Assembly: GCA_023055355.1 (NCBI GenBank)
Contig: JALJCS010000015.1
Coordinates: forward strand, 19,147,516-19,211,515
DNA: 64,000 bases
Direction: 5' to 3'
Source: Agelaius tricolor
Lineage: Eukaryota; Chordata; Aves; Passeriformes; Icteridae
The notes beneath the pieces are model-generated. The model was not told the origin of the DNA. It was given only the letters and a program-made list of their open reading frames with translations, and made no database searches. Positions 23,031-35,387 of this stretch are shown here, piece by piece. Each line of letters begins with the position of its first letter. Position 1 is the first letter of the stretch. A program made the position numbers and the translations under genes.

Positions 23031-26000
23031 CAATGGGGCTTCCAAATCATTCAGCAGCAGTGGGGCACATCCCCAGACGCTGGCACAGTGGCACATCCCC
23101 AGACGCTCATGCCAAGACAAGGAATCAGCCAGGACGTGGGGTCAGCCCCATCCCCACGGCTGCAGTGCCTCAGCAGAACCTGCCACTGCCATCAGAGCTC
23201 ATTTCCAACACGCCTTTCCTACACATGGCCCTAAAAAAACCCTGCTCCAGACAGCTCATCCATTACCCCAGTCACCAGCAGCTCCAGAGGCCATTTGTTC
23301 CCTTTGAAAAATGGGGTCTCTGAAGGGACAATATTCTCCCCAAGCCGCAGCTCTCAGTGTCTCATTTATCAGCTCATTAAGAACACGGCCCGGCTCGGTG
23401 GGGCTGATGCAGAAGATAAGACCCATCAAGCAGCAGCCCCTGACAGGAGGAGCAGAGAGCCCTGATTGGACTCAGCTGGCCTTTCCTCCCCATCTCCAGC
23501 TCCTCCAGGAATTCCCACCTCTGCTTTATTTTCTTGGTTGCTTTTAGACATCTCTCACTCCAGCCACAATGAGATTTCTGGGTTTGTTTTTATTCTCTTT
23601 TCAGGAAATGCATCATTTTCTTCCTCACTTAGAATTAATGCACTCTCACTGCATCCCTGCAAACCCAAATCCTCGCTCCACCAAGGAAATGTGGTTCTTG
23701 TTTTGCCAGTGTCAGATTCTCAGAAGTAATTTCTGTATAAACTTTCCACCCTTCTTCTCCTGCTGGTTTCTGTCTTGTGTTCAAAAGGCCTTTAAAAGAG
23801 TGTCAATTTTCTGTTCCCTTCTGTGGCACAACAATCTTTTTAGCAAATGTCATAAACATCTCTGCTGAAGATGCAAATATAATCCACTGCTGCTGGCTGA
23901 ATATTTCCTTCTTGTTGGGTAGGCACCAGGAGTTCTAACCCACAAAGCCTCCGAGATCAATGTCAACCTTAAAAAATTTATAATTGATTAAAATTCTCAT
24001 TTATTCTCTAATTACATGTGCTTGGTTATTGTCCGTATTTCCTAAACCAAGGAGGAATGGCACAAAACTGATGCTGAAGGCAGATTTTACAAATGTGGGT
24101 TAATAAGGTATTTCAGGGTCTCAGGAATTTTGTTCCTGTAATATTTGCTGGGTTTTCTCGCAACTCCCATTAGAGACAAAAATCACAAGAATAGAAATGA
24201 TGTTGTCACTCAATTAACAAAAGTTTTCAGCTTTCTGAACTCTGCTACCAACTGTGGCTGTGGTTGGATCTTGAATCTCCTTATCCTTCACTTTCCACTC
24301 CAACAATAAACTTGGGACTTTGTCACTGCTGTGACAAGAAGCAGGTTTGAGTTTCAAAATGTGAAAATGCCATTTTTTTTTGTTTTGCTTGTTCTGTTAA
24401 ATTTTGGGTTAAAAAAGAAACTTTCCATGTGGGAGGAAGAGAGTTGCTGGCTCTCATTATCCAGGGCATTCCCCATCCATCCTCCTGCACATTTCCCAGC
24501 CCCTGCTCTCTGCTGCAGGTGATGCTGCCACGTGAGCGTCACCTCTGTGAGGCACAATTTGCTCTGAAAGTGTAAACAGCTTCTTACAGAGTGAAAATTC
24601 CAGCCCAGAAACGGTTTCATCCTGACCCTTCAGCCTTCCTGCCCTCATCCTGATTCCCATCCAGGAGGGGAGGCAGGATCAGAGCTCACATAAGGCCCAG
24701 CTTTGTTTTGCCTGGTTTATTCTTGCTCTCAGTGACTCCTGAGGGTTTATTCCCCCCGTCTCCTGCATATCTCTCTCTTTTCACATTAATTTTTCACTTC
24801 TTTGCACTGTTCCTGGTTGGGTGGATGAGATCATGGAGCTGGCAGTGTTGTTTTTGGACAGCCTCTCACCTTATCAGATGGGAGAAGAGTATCCCAAAGC
24901 TGCACAGCCGCAGAATTCTGCTTTTTGTGGGAGCTCTGCTCCCCAAAACTCCAGCAACTGAGAAGATTTGTGTGTTTGTTTATTGACCTGAGCATCTGTT
25001 TGGTGAGAAAACGTGGTGATGAGCCCCCTCTCCCCAGGGCTGGGCTGGGCACTGATGAGTTTTCCTGCCCCAAGCCCCCTGGGAAGCAGCTCCATCCCAT
25101 TTTGGGAGTCTGGGGAGTGGGGAAGGAAAGCAGCCAGTCCCAAGAGTGGCTGTGGTGTGACAGCACCTGCAGGGTGATGTTTTTCTGTCATCTGCTTGGC
25201 CCATCCCAAATGCTGTCAATTAGAGTCAGCCAGACAAACAAGGGGGAAGGGCTTTTATTTTTTTTTTTTCCCCCATTTGGTCAGAATTGGAAATGTGAAG
25301 AAATATTTTCCTGGCTCTGAGGGTAATGCTGCTGTTCCCACATAAATGGGGGGAAATTGGAATGCACCATACAACCCTGTGACTTCTTCAAACAAGGGTT
25401 TTCTTAAGAATGAGAATCAAATTATTTCCCCCTCCTTTTGCCTTAAAAAAGATCACAACCCTCCAAGTGGGGCAGCATTTCAGGTCCCAGTGCAGCCCTC
25501 TGAAGGATGAAAGGGTCTAGAGCAAGTGATAATCTAATTTATTAGCACCAGGGTTGAGAAAACAGGGAGGAGAGAAGAAAGGGACATGAAGGAGAAAATA
25601 AAAGGTGACACCATTAAAAATATCTTCTTGTACTGAACTTCTCAAATCCTTGTGGCAGCAGGTCCCACCTTGAAGGCTAAACTTAACTTCCAAGCCCACT
25701 TTTAAATGCCACAAGCTGAGCACTGGTTTGGAATCCCCAGAGATCTCCAGGCAGAAAAACAATATTTAATATTAAAAAAACCCTGAAATTTCTGTATCTT
25801 AATGAGTCAAAATGGCAGGAGCTGACAGTGACTCGAGCCTGTGAATTTTAGTCCAGTCAGCAAAGGAAACCTTTGTCAGATGAGAAGTTTTTGTGGCATT
25901 TCTGAAGACAGACAAGCTCTGAGTTCACCTGACACTCAGGAGAGGCAAAGCTGATTTAGGAGGAACAAAATGTCTGGGGATGAGCCAGGCAAACCCTTCA

Positions 26001-26967
26001 TCACCTGCCTTCACCCAGCACCTCTGACTGGCATCCCACCAAAAGCACCCAACATTCAAAACACTCCCTTGTTTTTCTTTTGGTTGTTTTTTTTGTTTTT
26101 TCTTTTCAATTTCTTCACTTCTAAGTCCCAACCAAGATGAGAAGAGCCCAGAGCGGTGTCAGAGACAACAGCTCACTCTTCACCAGGAACAGTGGGAGAA
26201 GAAAATCAGAGCATATTTTCAAACCAGATAAACCAGTTCCCAATATTTATCTTCTGTGATGCACCAGTTTCATTTTTCTAAGTGAATGGCTCATTCTCTC
26301 TTCAAAACCCACTTGCCAGAAAGATTGATTAAATCAAAGAGAAGAGGGCATCCCCAGAGCCAGGATTTGGTCAGGGGATGAACTGTCAGAAACAGAGGAA
26401 GGTAGAGGATGATTCCTAATCAGAGACAGTGAAAAAGAGGGGAAAAACCAGGGAAAGTTTAAGACAGGATTGACTTAGAGATCCCCTGAAGTGGTTGATG
26501 GTGCCTGTGTGAAATCCCCCACTGCCATTTTCTGCACAATCTGCACCTTCTAAAGAAAAACCTAAAACTTTCTCCCAAAGGTGGATGATTTGGTTACCAT
26601 GTGAGAGCCTGCAAACTGTGAATCCTGCAGCACCTGGTGCAGGGTCAGGGATCTCTGAGCTGATTGTTCCACCCTGGTTGTGACTGCAGCTCTGCTGGGC
26701 CAGGCTCTGACTGCAGAGAGGGAGGCTGCAGCTGCTCCAGGCAGTAAATCTATGAAAGCAGCACTGCTGGTGCTCCCTGAGACAGCAGCCAAGGGAATCT
26801 GATTTCTTCTCTGCTGTGCTGTTTGTTCAAAGCATTTATAATCTTTAATAACCTTTTCCATTTAGGAATGGAGGAGGAGAGGTGGGCACTGACCCTCCGG
26901 CTGCTGGTGGCACCTCCAGGCTCCTCTGCCCCAAGCTTTGAGCACTCAGAAGCAGCACAACAAACAG
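23031..26967. other. Intergenic, single copy
   Basis: No gene supported. A short duplication 'cacatccccagacgct' occurs twice at about 23069-23107. The minus-strand frame 26562-26861 (99 residues) lacks a recognisable domain and is left uncalled. Confidence 0.5.
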
Positions 26968-27362
26968 AATAAAGGGATTTACTCCCTTAGGTAGCTCAGG
27001 GGGTGTGAGAAGAGAGGAATGTGAGCTCAGGGAAGCAGGAGCAGGCCTTGAGCCCAGCCCAGTGTGGCAGGAGGGGAAGGGGGTGCAGGAACCCTGGCTC
27101 TCACCCTCTAAATCAGAGAGAGCAGCTCCAGCACGGAGCAGCAGCTCTGAGAGCCCCCTGAATAAAGGGATTTACTCCCTTAGGTAGCTCAGGGGGTGTG
27201 AGAAGAGAGGAATGTGAGCTCAGAGAGGCAGGAGCAGGCCTTGAGCCCAGCCCAGTGCCCCCTGTGGGGTGGCAGGAGGGGAAGGGGGTGCAGGAGCCCT
27301 GGCTCTCACCCTCTAAATCAGAGAGAGCAGCTCCAGCATGGAGCAGCAGCTCTCAGAGCTCC
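26968..27362 (+). repeat. Tandem duplication, 193-bp unit
   Basis: Two head-to-tail copies begin 'aataaagggatttactccct' at 26968 and 27161. The copies are nearly identical, differing by about a 12-bp insertion ('gccccctgtggg') and scattered substitutions. This makes two parallel open frames starting with the same peptide, which is a duplication artefact rather than paralogous genes. Confidence 0.92.
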
Positions 27363-28160
27363 CTGCTGCGGGTTCAAAAGGCCAAAGGGGCTGAACCCCA
27401 AGCGGATTTATTCGCCCTCACAGGCACCAGAGGATCCCGTGCGGGGACAGGACGTGCGGGCTCTGTTCTACCCGGTGTCACCATCAGAGGGATCCTTTCG
27501 CCCGTCCCTGGAGGCTCGGCCTGACATTTCTTCTGGAAATCAAGCGAACAAAGGCGTGCGAGTTGAGTGAAAGTGCAATTACACAAGGCTTTGAAGTGCC
27601 CTGCTAATCCTCTCCTCCCTCGGGACATGAGGCACAGCTCTGAGCGGTGACAGCCGCGGAGCTTCACCCAAATGTTGGCTCTGGCTCAGAGCAAAGGTGC
27701 TGGAGGAGCTTCTGCCTCAGGACAACGCCACAGAGAGTGGCCCAAAAGCCCTTTCCAAAATAAAAAAAAAAGTCCTTTGAGTGCCCTTTGAGAGCCCATG
27801 AGTGAGGAGGAAGAAGCCCAGAGAAGGAGGAGAAACCCCAGCAGTGATGAGAACCCCAGAGGATGCAGCAGGACCAGGACTTTAGGAAGCCCATCTCACC
27901 TCCTGGGATGAAACCACAGAAGGCTGTGGTAGCAATGAGGTCTCCACATGATTTTAGTGCAGCTCCCAGGATGCTCTGAAGAAGAATAGGGCCACGTGAG
28001 GCTGGTGTGGAGCATACAAATCCTGTCTCCAGCTCAGAAATGAGCTGAGATTTTGCCTCCTGCCTTCCACCAGCTTGGACCCCAGGGGTGCAAAGACAGC
28101 AGGAGATCATGGGGCTCCCAAGAGTCTCGGGTTCTCTAGCTGCTCAGAGTGACCCCGAGA
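27363..28160. other. Intergenic, no gene seen
   Basis: Single-copy DNA between the 193-bp duplication and the LTR. The 148-residue minus-strand frame 27664-28110 shows no domain I recognise. Confidence 0.45.
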
Positions 28161-28750
28161 TGTGTTGGAAAGACTCTTTTCCCAGCTTGGTGGTCGAAGA
28201 AGGAGTCAGAGCCCTTCAGTTCTCATTCTCAAGGTTGTTTATTGTTTCTTATCTATAAATTTTTTTCTCCTGTCCAGCTGAGGTCCGCTCAGCAGGTCAG
28301 ACAGAGGCACTCTGCCTCCCCCGGCGCAGTGTTATCTTTTTATACTAAAAACTATGTGTACAATATTTATAATTACTTTCCAATACCTATCACCTACGTT
28401 AGACAGTGAGCTTCTACTCTAAACCGATCTAAAAATGCCAACATCAGAGCAGAAGATGGAGGCCAAGAAGGAGGAGAAAGGCTGGACATGACCAGATTCC
28501 TCCATCTTGCCCCCTGAACCACCATTCTAAAAACCCCAAAAATCTATTTTTCACCCTGTGATAAATTCACTATCATTCTACTTAAACTTTCGTGGCTTGT
28601 AATCCTTCATATAAAGGTTGGTAATTGTTTTTTTTCCAAGGGCTCAATCAAAGGCAGGGGGGTCTTGGGCTCTGTGCCAAGGTCTTCAAGTCCCCTGGGC
28701 AGGGGTTCAAGTCCTCCAGGGCAGCCAGAGGAATGTCCTGGGTTCCCACA
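28161..28750 (-). mobile_element. ERV solo LTR, minus orientation
   Basis: Read on the minus strand the element opens with TG ('tgtgggaacccaggacattc') and closes with CA ('gactctttccaacaca'). A TATA-type 'TATAAAAAG' sits at about 28338-28346, and an AATAAA about 95 bp further downstream at 28241-28246. The order TG, U3, TATA, poly(A) signal, U5, CA is that of a retroviral LTR of about 590 bp. I recognise the sequence as a family frequent in passerines, probably ERVL or ERV1 class. No clean target-site duplication was found and no internal region adjoins it. Confidence 0.75.
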
Positions 28751-28920
28751 CCAGAGGGGCTGGGGACAGGCGTTCCCACCTGCCTGCAGCACCTTGGCAG
28801 TGCTGCTTGTCCCAGTATTTACACAGCCTTTAATGCTCCTGATGTCAGCGTGGAGATGTGTTAATAACCCAATTAAACTGCTCACCCAGCTGTACCAAAT
28901 CCCAGCGCTCGGGGAAGGCC

Positions 28921-29515
28921 GGCAGGTTCGGCCTTGCAATCCTTGGGCGCAGCACGCCAAAGCCACGTCCCCGTGGCTGCCACGTAACCCCAGCTCGTCC
29001 CCACAGGGGTCTTGTGCAGGGTGGAGGCAGTGAAAAGCTAAAATCTAAAGCTGGATGGGCATTGAACACCACCAGCACTTCCTGACCATGTCAGGGGACG
29101 GGGACGCATGAGGCTGGCAGGTTCGGCCTTGCAATCCTTGGGCTGCGTCACAGCACGCCAAAGCCACGTCCTCGTGGCTGTCACATAAACCCAGCTCGTC
29201 CCCACAGGGGTCCTGAGCAGGATGGAGGCAATGAAGAGCTAAAATCTAAAGCTGGATGGGCATTGAACACCACCAGCACTTCCTGACCATGTCAGGGGGA
29301 CGGGGATGCACGAGGCCGGCAGATTCGGCCTTGCAATCCTTGGGCCGTGTCGCAGCATGCCAAAGCCACGTCCCCGTGGCTGCCACATAACCCCAGCTCG
29401 TCCCCACAGGGGTCTTGTGCAGGGTGGAGGCAGTGAAAAGCTAAAATCTAAAGCTGGATGGACACTGAACACCAACAGCACCTCCTGACCATGTCAGGAG
29501 GATGGGGACTCACAA
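28921..29515 (+). repeat. Tandem triplication, units of about 195-200 bp
   Basis: Three head-to-tail units start 'ggcaggttcggccttgcaat' at 28921, 29115 and (with one change) 29318. Each contains 'caaagccacgtcc', 'cccagctcgtccccacaggg' and 'gctaaaatctaaagctggat'. Units are roughly 90 percent alike or better by eye, indicating recent amplification. The frames on the two strands repeat the same peptides and are not genes. Confidence 0.93.
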
Positions 29516-29942
29516 GGCCATGTGTGAGACATGGCAGAAGGTACTCAGCTCATGACCTCAGAGGTGAGAAATACCAACTGCCCTTGTGCAAAGGATGGAA
29601 TTCCCATGGCAAAGGCACTGGGGGATGACAGGAGAGCCCAGCAGCTGCTGGGGAGGGTGCAAGGCAGATGTGGGACCAGAGCTCAGGGCTGCCTGGACTT
29701 GCCCATGCAGGGTTGTTGTGTCTCTGCTTCCCATCCACCTCAGGAGGGCAGGAATGTCTCCCTGCCCCACTCTGGTCACTCCTGTGCACTTGTGTTTTGA
29801 GCCCCCTAGAAGTGTAGGAGGGGGTAGTGTCCTGTCCCCAGGCTGCTTCTGGACCTTTTTTTCATTTTATTTTATTTGAGTTAATATTTTTGCTGTAGTC
29901 AAGGGTAGAGTTTGCTGAGCTGACCCGAGTAAATATCTTATC
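29516..29942. other. Spacer before the gag-like frame, no gene seen
   Basis: Single-copy stretch with a T-rich run near 29858-29878. I looked for an LTR end or primer-binding site that would belong to the gag-like fragment on the right and found none that is convincing. Confidence 0.45.
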
Positions 29943-30503
29943 ATGTGTGCAAAGTTATCAGCACAGCAAAGAGGGATTTTTACCCAGCTTGAGGGAATCT
30001 TGAGAGCTGGGGAAAAGCATTTTTCTAAAGGGCTATTAAAAAGATTAGTCTGCTGGCTGTTCCTCCACTTCCCTCAAGTGTCCCCCATGAATGTAACCTC
30101 CATCCCCTTGTGGGACAAGGTTGGAAGAAAATGGACTGATTTGATGAACCAGGGGGACACCTCTGCGTCCAAACTGATCCCACTTTTTGTTTTAATTCTA
30201 CTTACTTTAGTTGAGAAAATGGAAGAGGAGAAACAAGCCCAGCTATCTCCCTCAGTTATCCCCTCCCTCCCTCCACTGCTGAAGGGATCACAAAAGCTCT
30301 GTTTTGCAGAGGTGTTTGCTGGAAAGGATCAGCTGTTAATGTCCCTCCGTGGCTGTCACCCTCTGCAGCCTGTGATGTGTCCATATATCCACATAGACAA
30401 TGGATCCATGTTTATATCTCAATGTATCAACCACAAATATTTGAATATTGTGGTTTGTATTTCCTTTAGATTGATCCAACTTCCTTCTGATCAAAACCTG
30501 TAA
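29943..30503 (+). pseudogene. Endogenous retrovirus gag (matrix-like) fragment
   Basis: A 186-residue open frame whose first roughly 100 residues look like the matrix domain at the N-terminus of avian class II endogenous retrovirus Gag. It starts 'MCAKLSAQQRG', then has a helix-rich segment with 'HFPQVSP', 'WDKVGRKWTDLMNQGD' and 'LVEKMEEEKQ'. In an intact virus this domain directs Gag to the membrane. Here residue 2 is Cys, so the N-terminal Gly needed for myristoylation in many Gags is absent. After about residue 105 the frame becomes Pro/Ser-rich and then unrecognisable. No capsid, protease, polymerase or flanking LTR follows. It is a truncated relic; the frame has stayed open either because insertion was recent or by chance. 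Identification is by pattern recognition only. Confidence 0.6.
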
Positions 30504-31559
30504 GCTCAAAACGCCCTCAGCGCTGTCTCCTGAGCTATGAATTTAATATAAACTCCTACAGGACCAAAGAAATTGAAAATTGTGTCACTTAGTCCCACCA
30601 GAAGAGAAAAACCTCCCCTCCCAAGAGACCTTAAGCTTGGATTTAACTGTGGGCATGTTTAATGCCAGCTGGGATCCCCAGAGCTGAAAAACACATCCAC
30701 AAAGCTGAAATTCACTCAAGAGCTGTTCCAAACTGGGACCAGCTTAAGCCTGTGCTTAAATATTTTCTTGAATCTAAGCCTGAATTAGTGGAAAAGTCAT
30801 TGTTCCATAGTAGGTTTTTATAGGTCTGTGACTTTGGGGTAGTTTTAGTATTCTCAGTAGTTTTTTTCTTTGGATGGCTTCCTCCACTCATCATTAATAT
30901 CTGGCGTCAACTGTCTTTCTTTCTCATCCATTCCCAGAGACAAGGAAAAATTTTCCCTTCTTTCCACAGATGTATTTATGTTCCCCATGGAAATTCCTCT
31001 CTGTGATATATGAACTATTTTCAGAGAAGTTTAGCAAAGCCTAAATCACAAAGGGGAAGAAAACCTCCTCGGCTTGAGTTCATGAGGGGAAAAGTTGGGA
31101 TTGCAGTGACCTGTAGTGTGAATTTTTTCTTGAGTTTAATTGTTATTTCCATTCAAATCCCTTATATCCTTAGCCATAAATAACACTCCTGAATAATCCT
31201 TAATTTTTTGTCCCTGTTTCTGCCTCCCATAAAATTAGGAGGGAATATTTAGGATCTGCCAAGATGACAAAGTGTCCTTTATGGTGGCCGAATGAAAGGA
31301 AGAATATAACTTTGGGAGAGAGCAACATGCTTTTCTTCAGAGTAGGATTTCCTCCACAGAGACATCATCACAGACTGTCAGAAGCTGGGCAGCTCTCCAA
31401 AGGTTAGAGACAGGGCCAAAACTTACAATTTCTGCTCTGCACAGGGCCAGTTCTGTCTCGGAGATTTTAAAGGCTGTCTGACCACAGCTGTGAAATTCGG
31501 AGCTCGCGGATCGTGGCGTTATCTCACCAGCCTGGGCCAGCTCCCAGCCAGGCTGTTCC
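30504..31559. other. Intergenic, single copy
   Basis: No gene seen and no retroviral continuation of the gag-like frame. Moderately AT-rich unique DNA. Confidence 0.5.
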
Positions 31560-31684
31560 TAGGGAAACTAGCTGGGAATTGGTTGTAAAACTAGTTGGGA
31601 ATTGGTTGTAAAACTAGTTGGGAATTTGTTGTAAATCTAGTTGGGAACTGGTTGTAAAACTAGCTGGGAATTGGTTGTAAAACG
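31560..31684 (+). repeat. Short minisatellite, about 23-bp unit
   Basis: Five units built on 'actagttgggaattggttgt' with substitutions (agctg/agttg, aattg/aactg/aattt). A small, imperfect array without coding meaning. Confidence 0.9.
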
Positions 31685-33629
31685 TGGATGGCAGAAAGGA
31701 CACAGAGAGTCCTGGGAGATGACTCTGCTGCAGCCACCATGGGAAAGCTCAGCTCCACATCCCTCTGCCTCCCTCCCTCCTCTCCCACACCAAACCACTC
31801 CAAAGCCACTTCCTACACCACCTCCCTTCAGAGGGAGAGCTGAGTGTGGGCCCTCAGCTGGGTGTGAATCTCCCTGCTGGGCAGCTGGGTCAGCTCAGAG
31901 CTGTTGGGGTGGTGTGGTGTGGGGCAGAACTTGGTGTGAGAGCTGTGTGGGGGCACAGGAAGGAGCGTGGGCTTGGATATGTCACATGTGGAGCTTCTGT
32001 GGTCCATAAGGTCATCATCCTCTGGGTTGGACACCCCTCAGGGCTCAGCTCCCACGCCTGCCCAAGCCACGGAGAGCTGTGCAGAGAGGCCAGGATCTGC
32101 TCAGGCCACCCAGGAGGGATGTTCTGCTCCCAGAACCCAAAGGTTCCCTCATTAGCTGAGGGTGCAGCTGCCCTGGACAAAATGTGGGTGATTCACCTTC
32201 AATCCCAAAGCATTCCTTAAGAAAAGAAGGAACCTCCTGGAGAGACAACCATCACTGTGAAAAACTCCACGTTCACATCTCTGTGCCACAGCCCCAGGAC
32301 TGCCGAATCCACACGGGACTGAGCAGCCACGACCTTGGGTTTGCATCCCAGCACTTTCCAGTGGACACAGAGCAATCCAGGGAGAGCCTGAGCCTGGGAA
32401 AGCTCTGCACAGCCCAGCCCAGCTCTCTGGTGGTCGCCCTCTGGGCCACAGAAGAGCTGCTGCTCTTACCCTGGCTGGAGCAAAGGCAGCCAGGATTTAT
32501 GGCTTTTGGATTTTATGGATTTTATGGGCTCCCAGTGCTGCTCCAAGCCCCCAGATGAACACACAGGAACCCCCAGCTCCCTGATCCTGCCCAACCTTAG
32601 GAAATCAGAGGAGATGGATTTTCCCTCAGACATCAGAACTGCAGTAGAGTTTGGGAGGCAAACACAGAGCCCCTGGCTCTGAGCCAAGGGAGTAAGCCTG
32701 GGATAGGTTTTCTTTCAAGAATTCCAACTCATTCATGTACTTTCTTAATGATCCAAAGTCTTCGAGGAGTTGCCTTTCAGCTTCAGCTCCCTTTCAATAT
32801 TTGTCATGTGTGTCAGAGTTGATTCTTCACGTTTCCTCTGTAGTTTTAACATTCTCAAGGAGAAGCTTCATTCCTTAGACATTCTAAAGATATTTTCCCC
32901 CCTATTGGCTTCTCTTTTTTCAATGGAAGAAAAGAAGATCCCTTTTAAAGCAAACAGGGGTGAGAGCAAAGGGAAGCGTGTCTCATTTGGAGCTGCTAAC
33001 AAGGAAATTTTAACAAATAATGGGAAAAGGCCATGGAATCACTAATTCTTCATATTATTTGGATGGACAAGCAACAATTTACAAGCAGTGACCACTTGTC
33101 CACCACTTCTGAGTTCTGGGAAACCCTGAGAGAATGCTGGCCCTGCTGAGGAGCAGGAGTGGGAACAGAAGCCTCCCTTCATCCAGCTTTTCTCACAACA
33201 TGCCCCCACCTTTGGAAACTCAAGGAAAGGCCAAAAGGTCTCTGCTGAGCCACCAGGGTGGAGTGTGACGAGTCCTGTCTTGATGAGAGACTTGACAAGA
33301 GCAAGGCAGAGAGGGCAAGGTTGGGAGGCCAACCCAACAAAGCTCGGTAGGTGCCTGCCCAGGCAAAGCCCGAGTGCTGCAAATTAAACACTCAGCAAAG
33401 CTTGGCTGAGCCCTGAGAGGCAGAACCCCCTCCAAACACCCTCCCTGGGCTCCAGGGGAGTCACACCAGAAGGAGCTTCCACAGCCAAGAGACACAGGAG
33501 AGCACCTGGGGTTCTGGGATGTGGGATGGGATTTTTTGTTTTCCCCAGCAACGGAAATCATGTATGGCTGCACTAAGAATTAGATCAGGAGACTTCAAAG
33601 GGCTGAATCACATCTCAGTCTGCTCTAGG
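31685..33629. other. Intergenic, no gene seen
   Basis: GC-moderate single-copy DNA with many overlapping open frames on both strands (for example at 31.6-32.6 kb). None has a recognised domain or consistent frame advantage. Confidence 0.5.
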
Positions 33630-34500
33630 GCTGGCTCTGCTCAGCCTCAAGCCTTATCAGGCAAGTTTGGCTAGGTAATTGCATTTCACACTCTAAACAC
33701 AATTCTTTTCCTAATTGTCTATAAACTACGCCTACGGCTTTTTGCCACTTGCTTTTGCCAGCAGCTGACCTGTTGATGCTCAAGCGAAGTAAAATATCTC
33801 TGAAATTAGCAAAGAAAATAAAACTGGGCAATCAAAGGCTTCAAGACAGGCAGCAAAGCTGTGCAGAGCAGCAGCTGGGTGCCCTGGTTCAAGCTTTAAC
33901 TTTGTCTGCTACTATTTACTCTCATTAAATCCAGAGTCGTCTGGCTTCATTTGGTTTGTCAGAAATTTGCTTTAGGATAATTTAGATCAGAGTCACCAGG
34001 CTTTCCCCCACCACCACCTTTTTAGGACAGAGGATAATAATAGAGGATTTTTTTTTTCCATGAAAGTATATGCAATTTCCTCTCTAACCATCCAAAACAA
34101 ATAATCAGGAGATTTCCCTGTGTTTACAATGGGTCTTTCTACTGACCTTCCCTGCAAAGCACTTTAGGAGAAATCAGTGAAAAATACTCCATGAGAAGTG
34201 GGTCACAATTGCTGTTATTGTTACTCAGAAATTATGTAGTGTCTAATCTGAAACCAGACACAACAACTGAGGGCTTCTCTTTGCCCTTTTCATAACAAGC
34301 CAATTCTATTTAACAGTAAATACAGTTAAATGGGAATAAATCTGGTTTGCACAGAGAGACACTGCATGTTTATTAATAATCTCTGTGTTTAGTGTTTAGA
34401 GCAGTTCCAAATCTGAGCTGTAGCAATATATAAAAACTTTTCTCTTGGCATGGTTGAGTCAGTGTGACTGACTTGGCTCTGCCACTCTTTTTGAACAACC
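33630..34500. promoter_or_regulatory. Candidate conserved noncoding element(s)
   Basis: A long unique AT-rich stretch without repeats. It includes 'aggtaattgcatttcacact', 'cctaattgtctataaactac', 'tgcatgtttattaataatct' (forkhead-like TGTTTATT) and an AP-1-like 'gagtcagtgtgactgac' with inverted AGTCA/TGACT arms at about 34458-34471. The texture resembles tetrapod enhancers near developmental genes. This is inference; no alignment was possible. Confidence 0.33.
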
Positions 34501-35387
34501 ATAATTACATCAGTTACAAACTGGCTACATGAGCCTCAATTTGGAGCAAAGCAAAGATGGGCAAAATTGAGGGTAATTCTTTCAGATGTCGTGGGCAAAG
34601 AGATTTATTCAGCCCCTGATTTGAGGAGTTTTGACAGATTTCTTTACCTTTTACCTCAGTTTTGGAAAGAAGTGCTGGGGCTGCTTTTAAGTCACATCAC
34701 TGAGATTTGGGAGTTCTTGCTGTGAATCCTCAGCACAAGGAAACCAGGGATGCCTCACCTGCAGTGCCAAGAACAGGTTGTAAGGAAAATAAAAGCAGCC
34801 ATTTGGGAGAGTGTAGAGAGGACAGTTTAGGCAAAGGTTGCATTTTCTGCAAGTGAAATTCCACCTCCCCTAATTCCCTAAACCACAGATTTTATCCAGC
34901 CCCTCCACATATAACCAAAGGGTGATTTCACCAAAGCTTGAGCCCCACGTGGCTGGGAGTTCCAGCCTTCTGGTTTTGTGGCTTGGCAGATTCTGGAGAT
35001 AATTTTGATGGCCAGCTCAGAGCAGGAACTGGGCTGTTGTGTGATGAGTGTTGATGGAGGTGAATCTACACAAAGTGCCCTGCCCAGCTTTGTGTGATGA
35101 GTAAGGATGGAAAGAGATCCCTGGGAACAAGAACCCTCACCTCTGAGCTTTGGGGATGTGATTGTGAAATGTTCATAATCATCACCCAGGTCCTGCAGGA
35201 GCTGTGGGTCCATACTGTCCTCAGGACTCAGATCCTGTCATGGAAATGAGGGAGTGCTCCTGTTGAGCTCCAAAACCACAGTTTGAGGCTCTTGGTGTGG
35301 CCGATCCTCAGTGCCTGCTCCTTCATGGGAGTCTCACTCCTGTGGAGCTGTTAATGAGACAGGGACCAAAAGGAGAGAGATTGCAGC
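34501..35387. other. Intergenic, no gene seen
   Basis: Single-copy. The 111-residue minus-strand frame at 34878-35213 has no recognised domain. Confidence 0.5.

Noticed and set aside
26562..26861. 99-residue minus-strand frame, Ala/Ser-rich
   Set aside because: Looked briefly like a retroviral or secreted peptide, but no motif could be defended.
28161..30503. A single provirus made of the minus-strand LTR and the plus-strand gag-like frame
   Set aside because: The two are in opposite orientation and about 1.2 kb apart, with a tandem triplication between them, so they are separate remnants.
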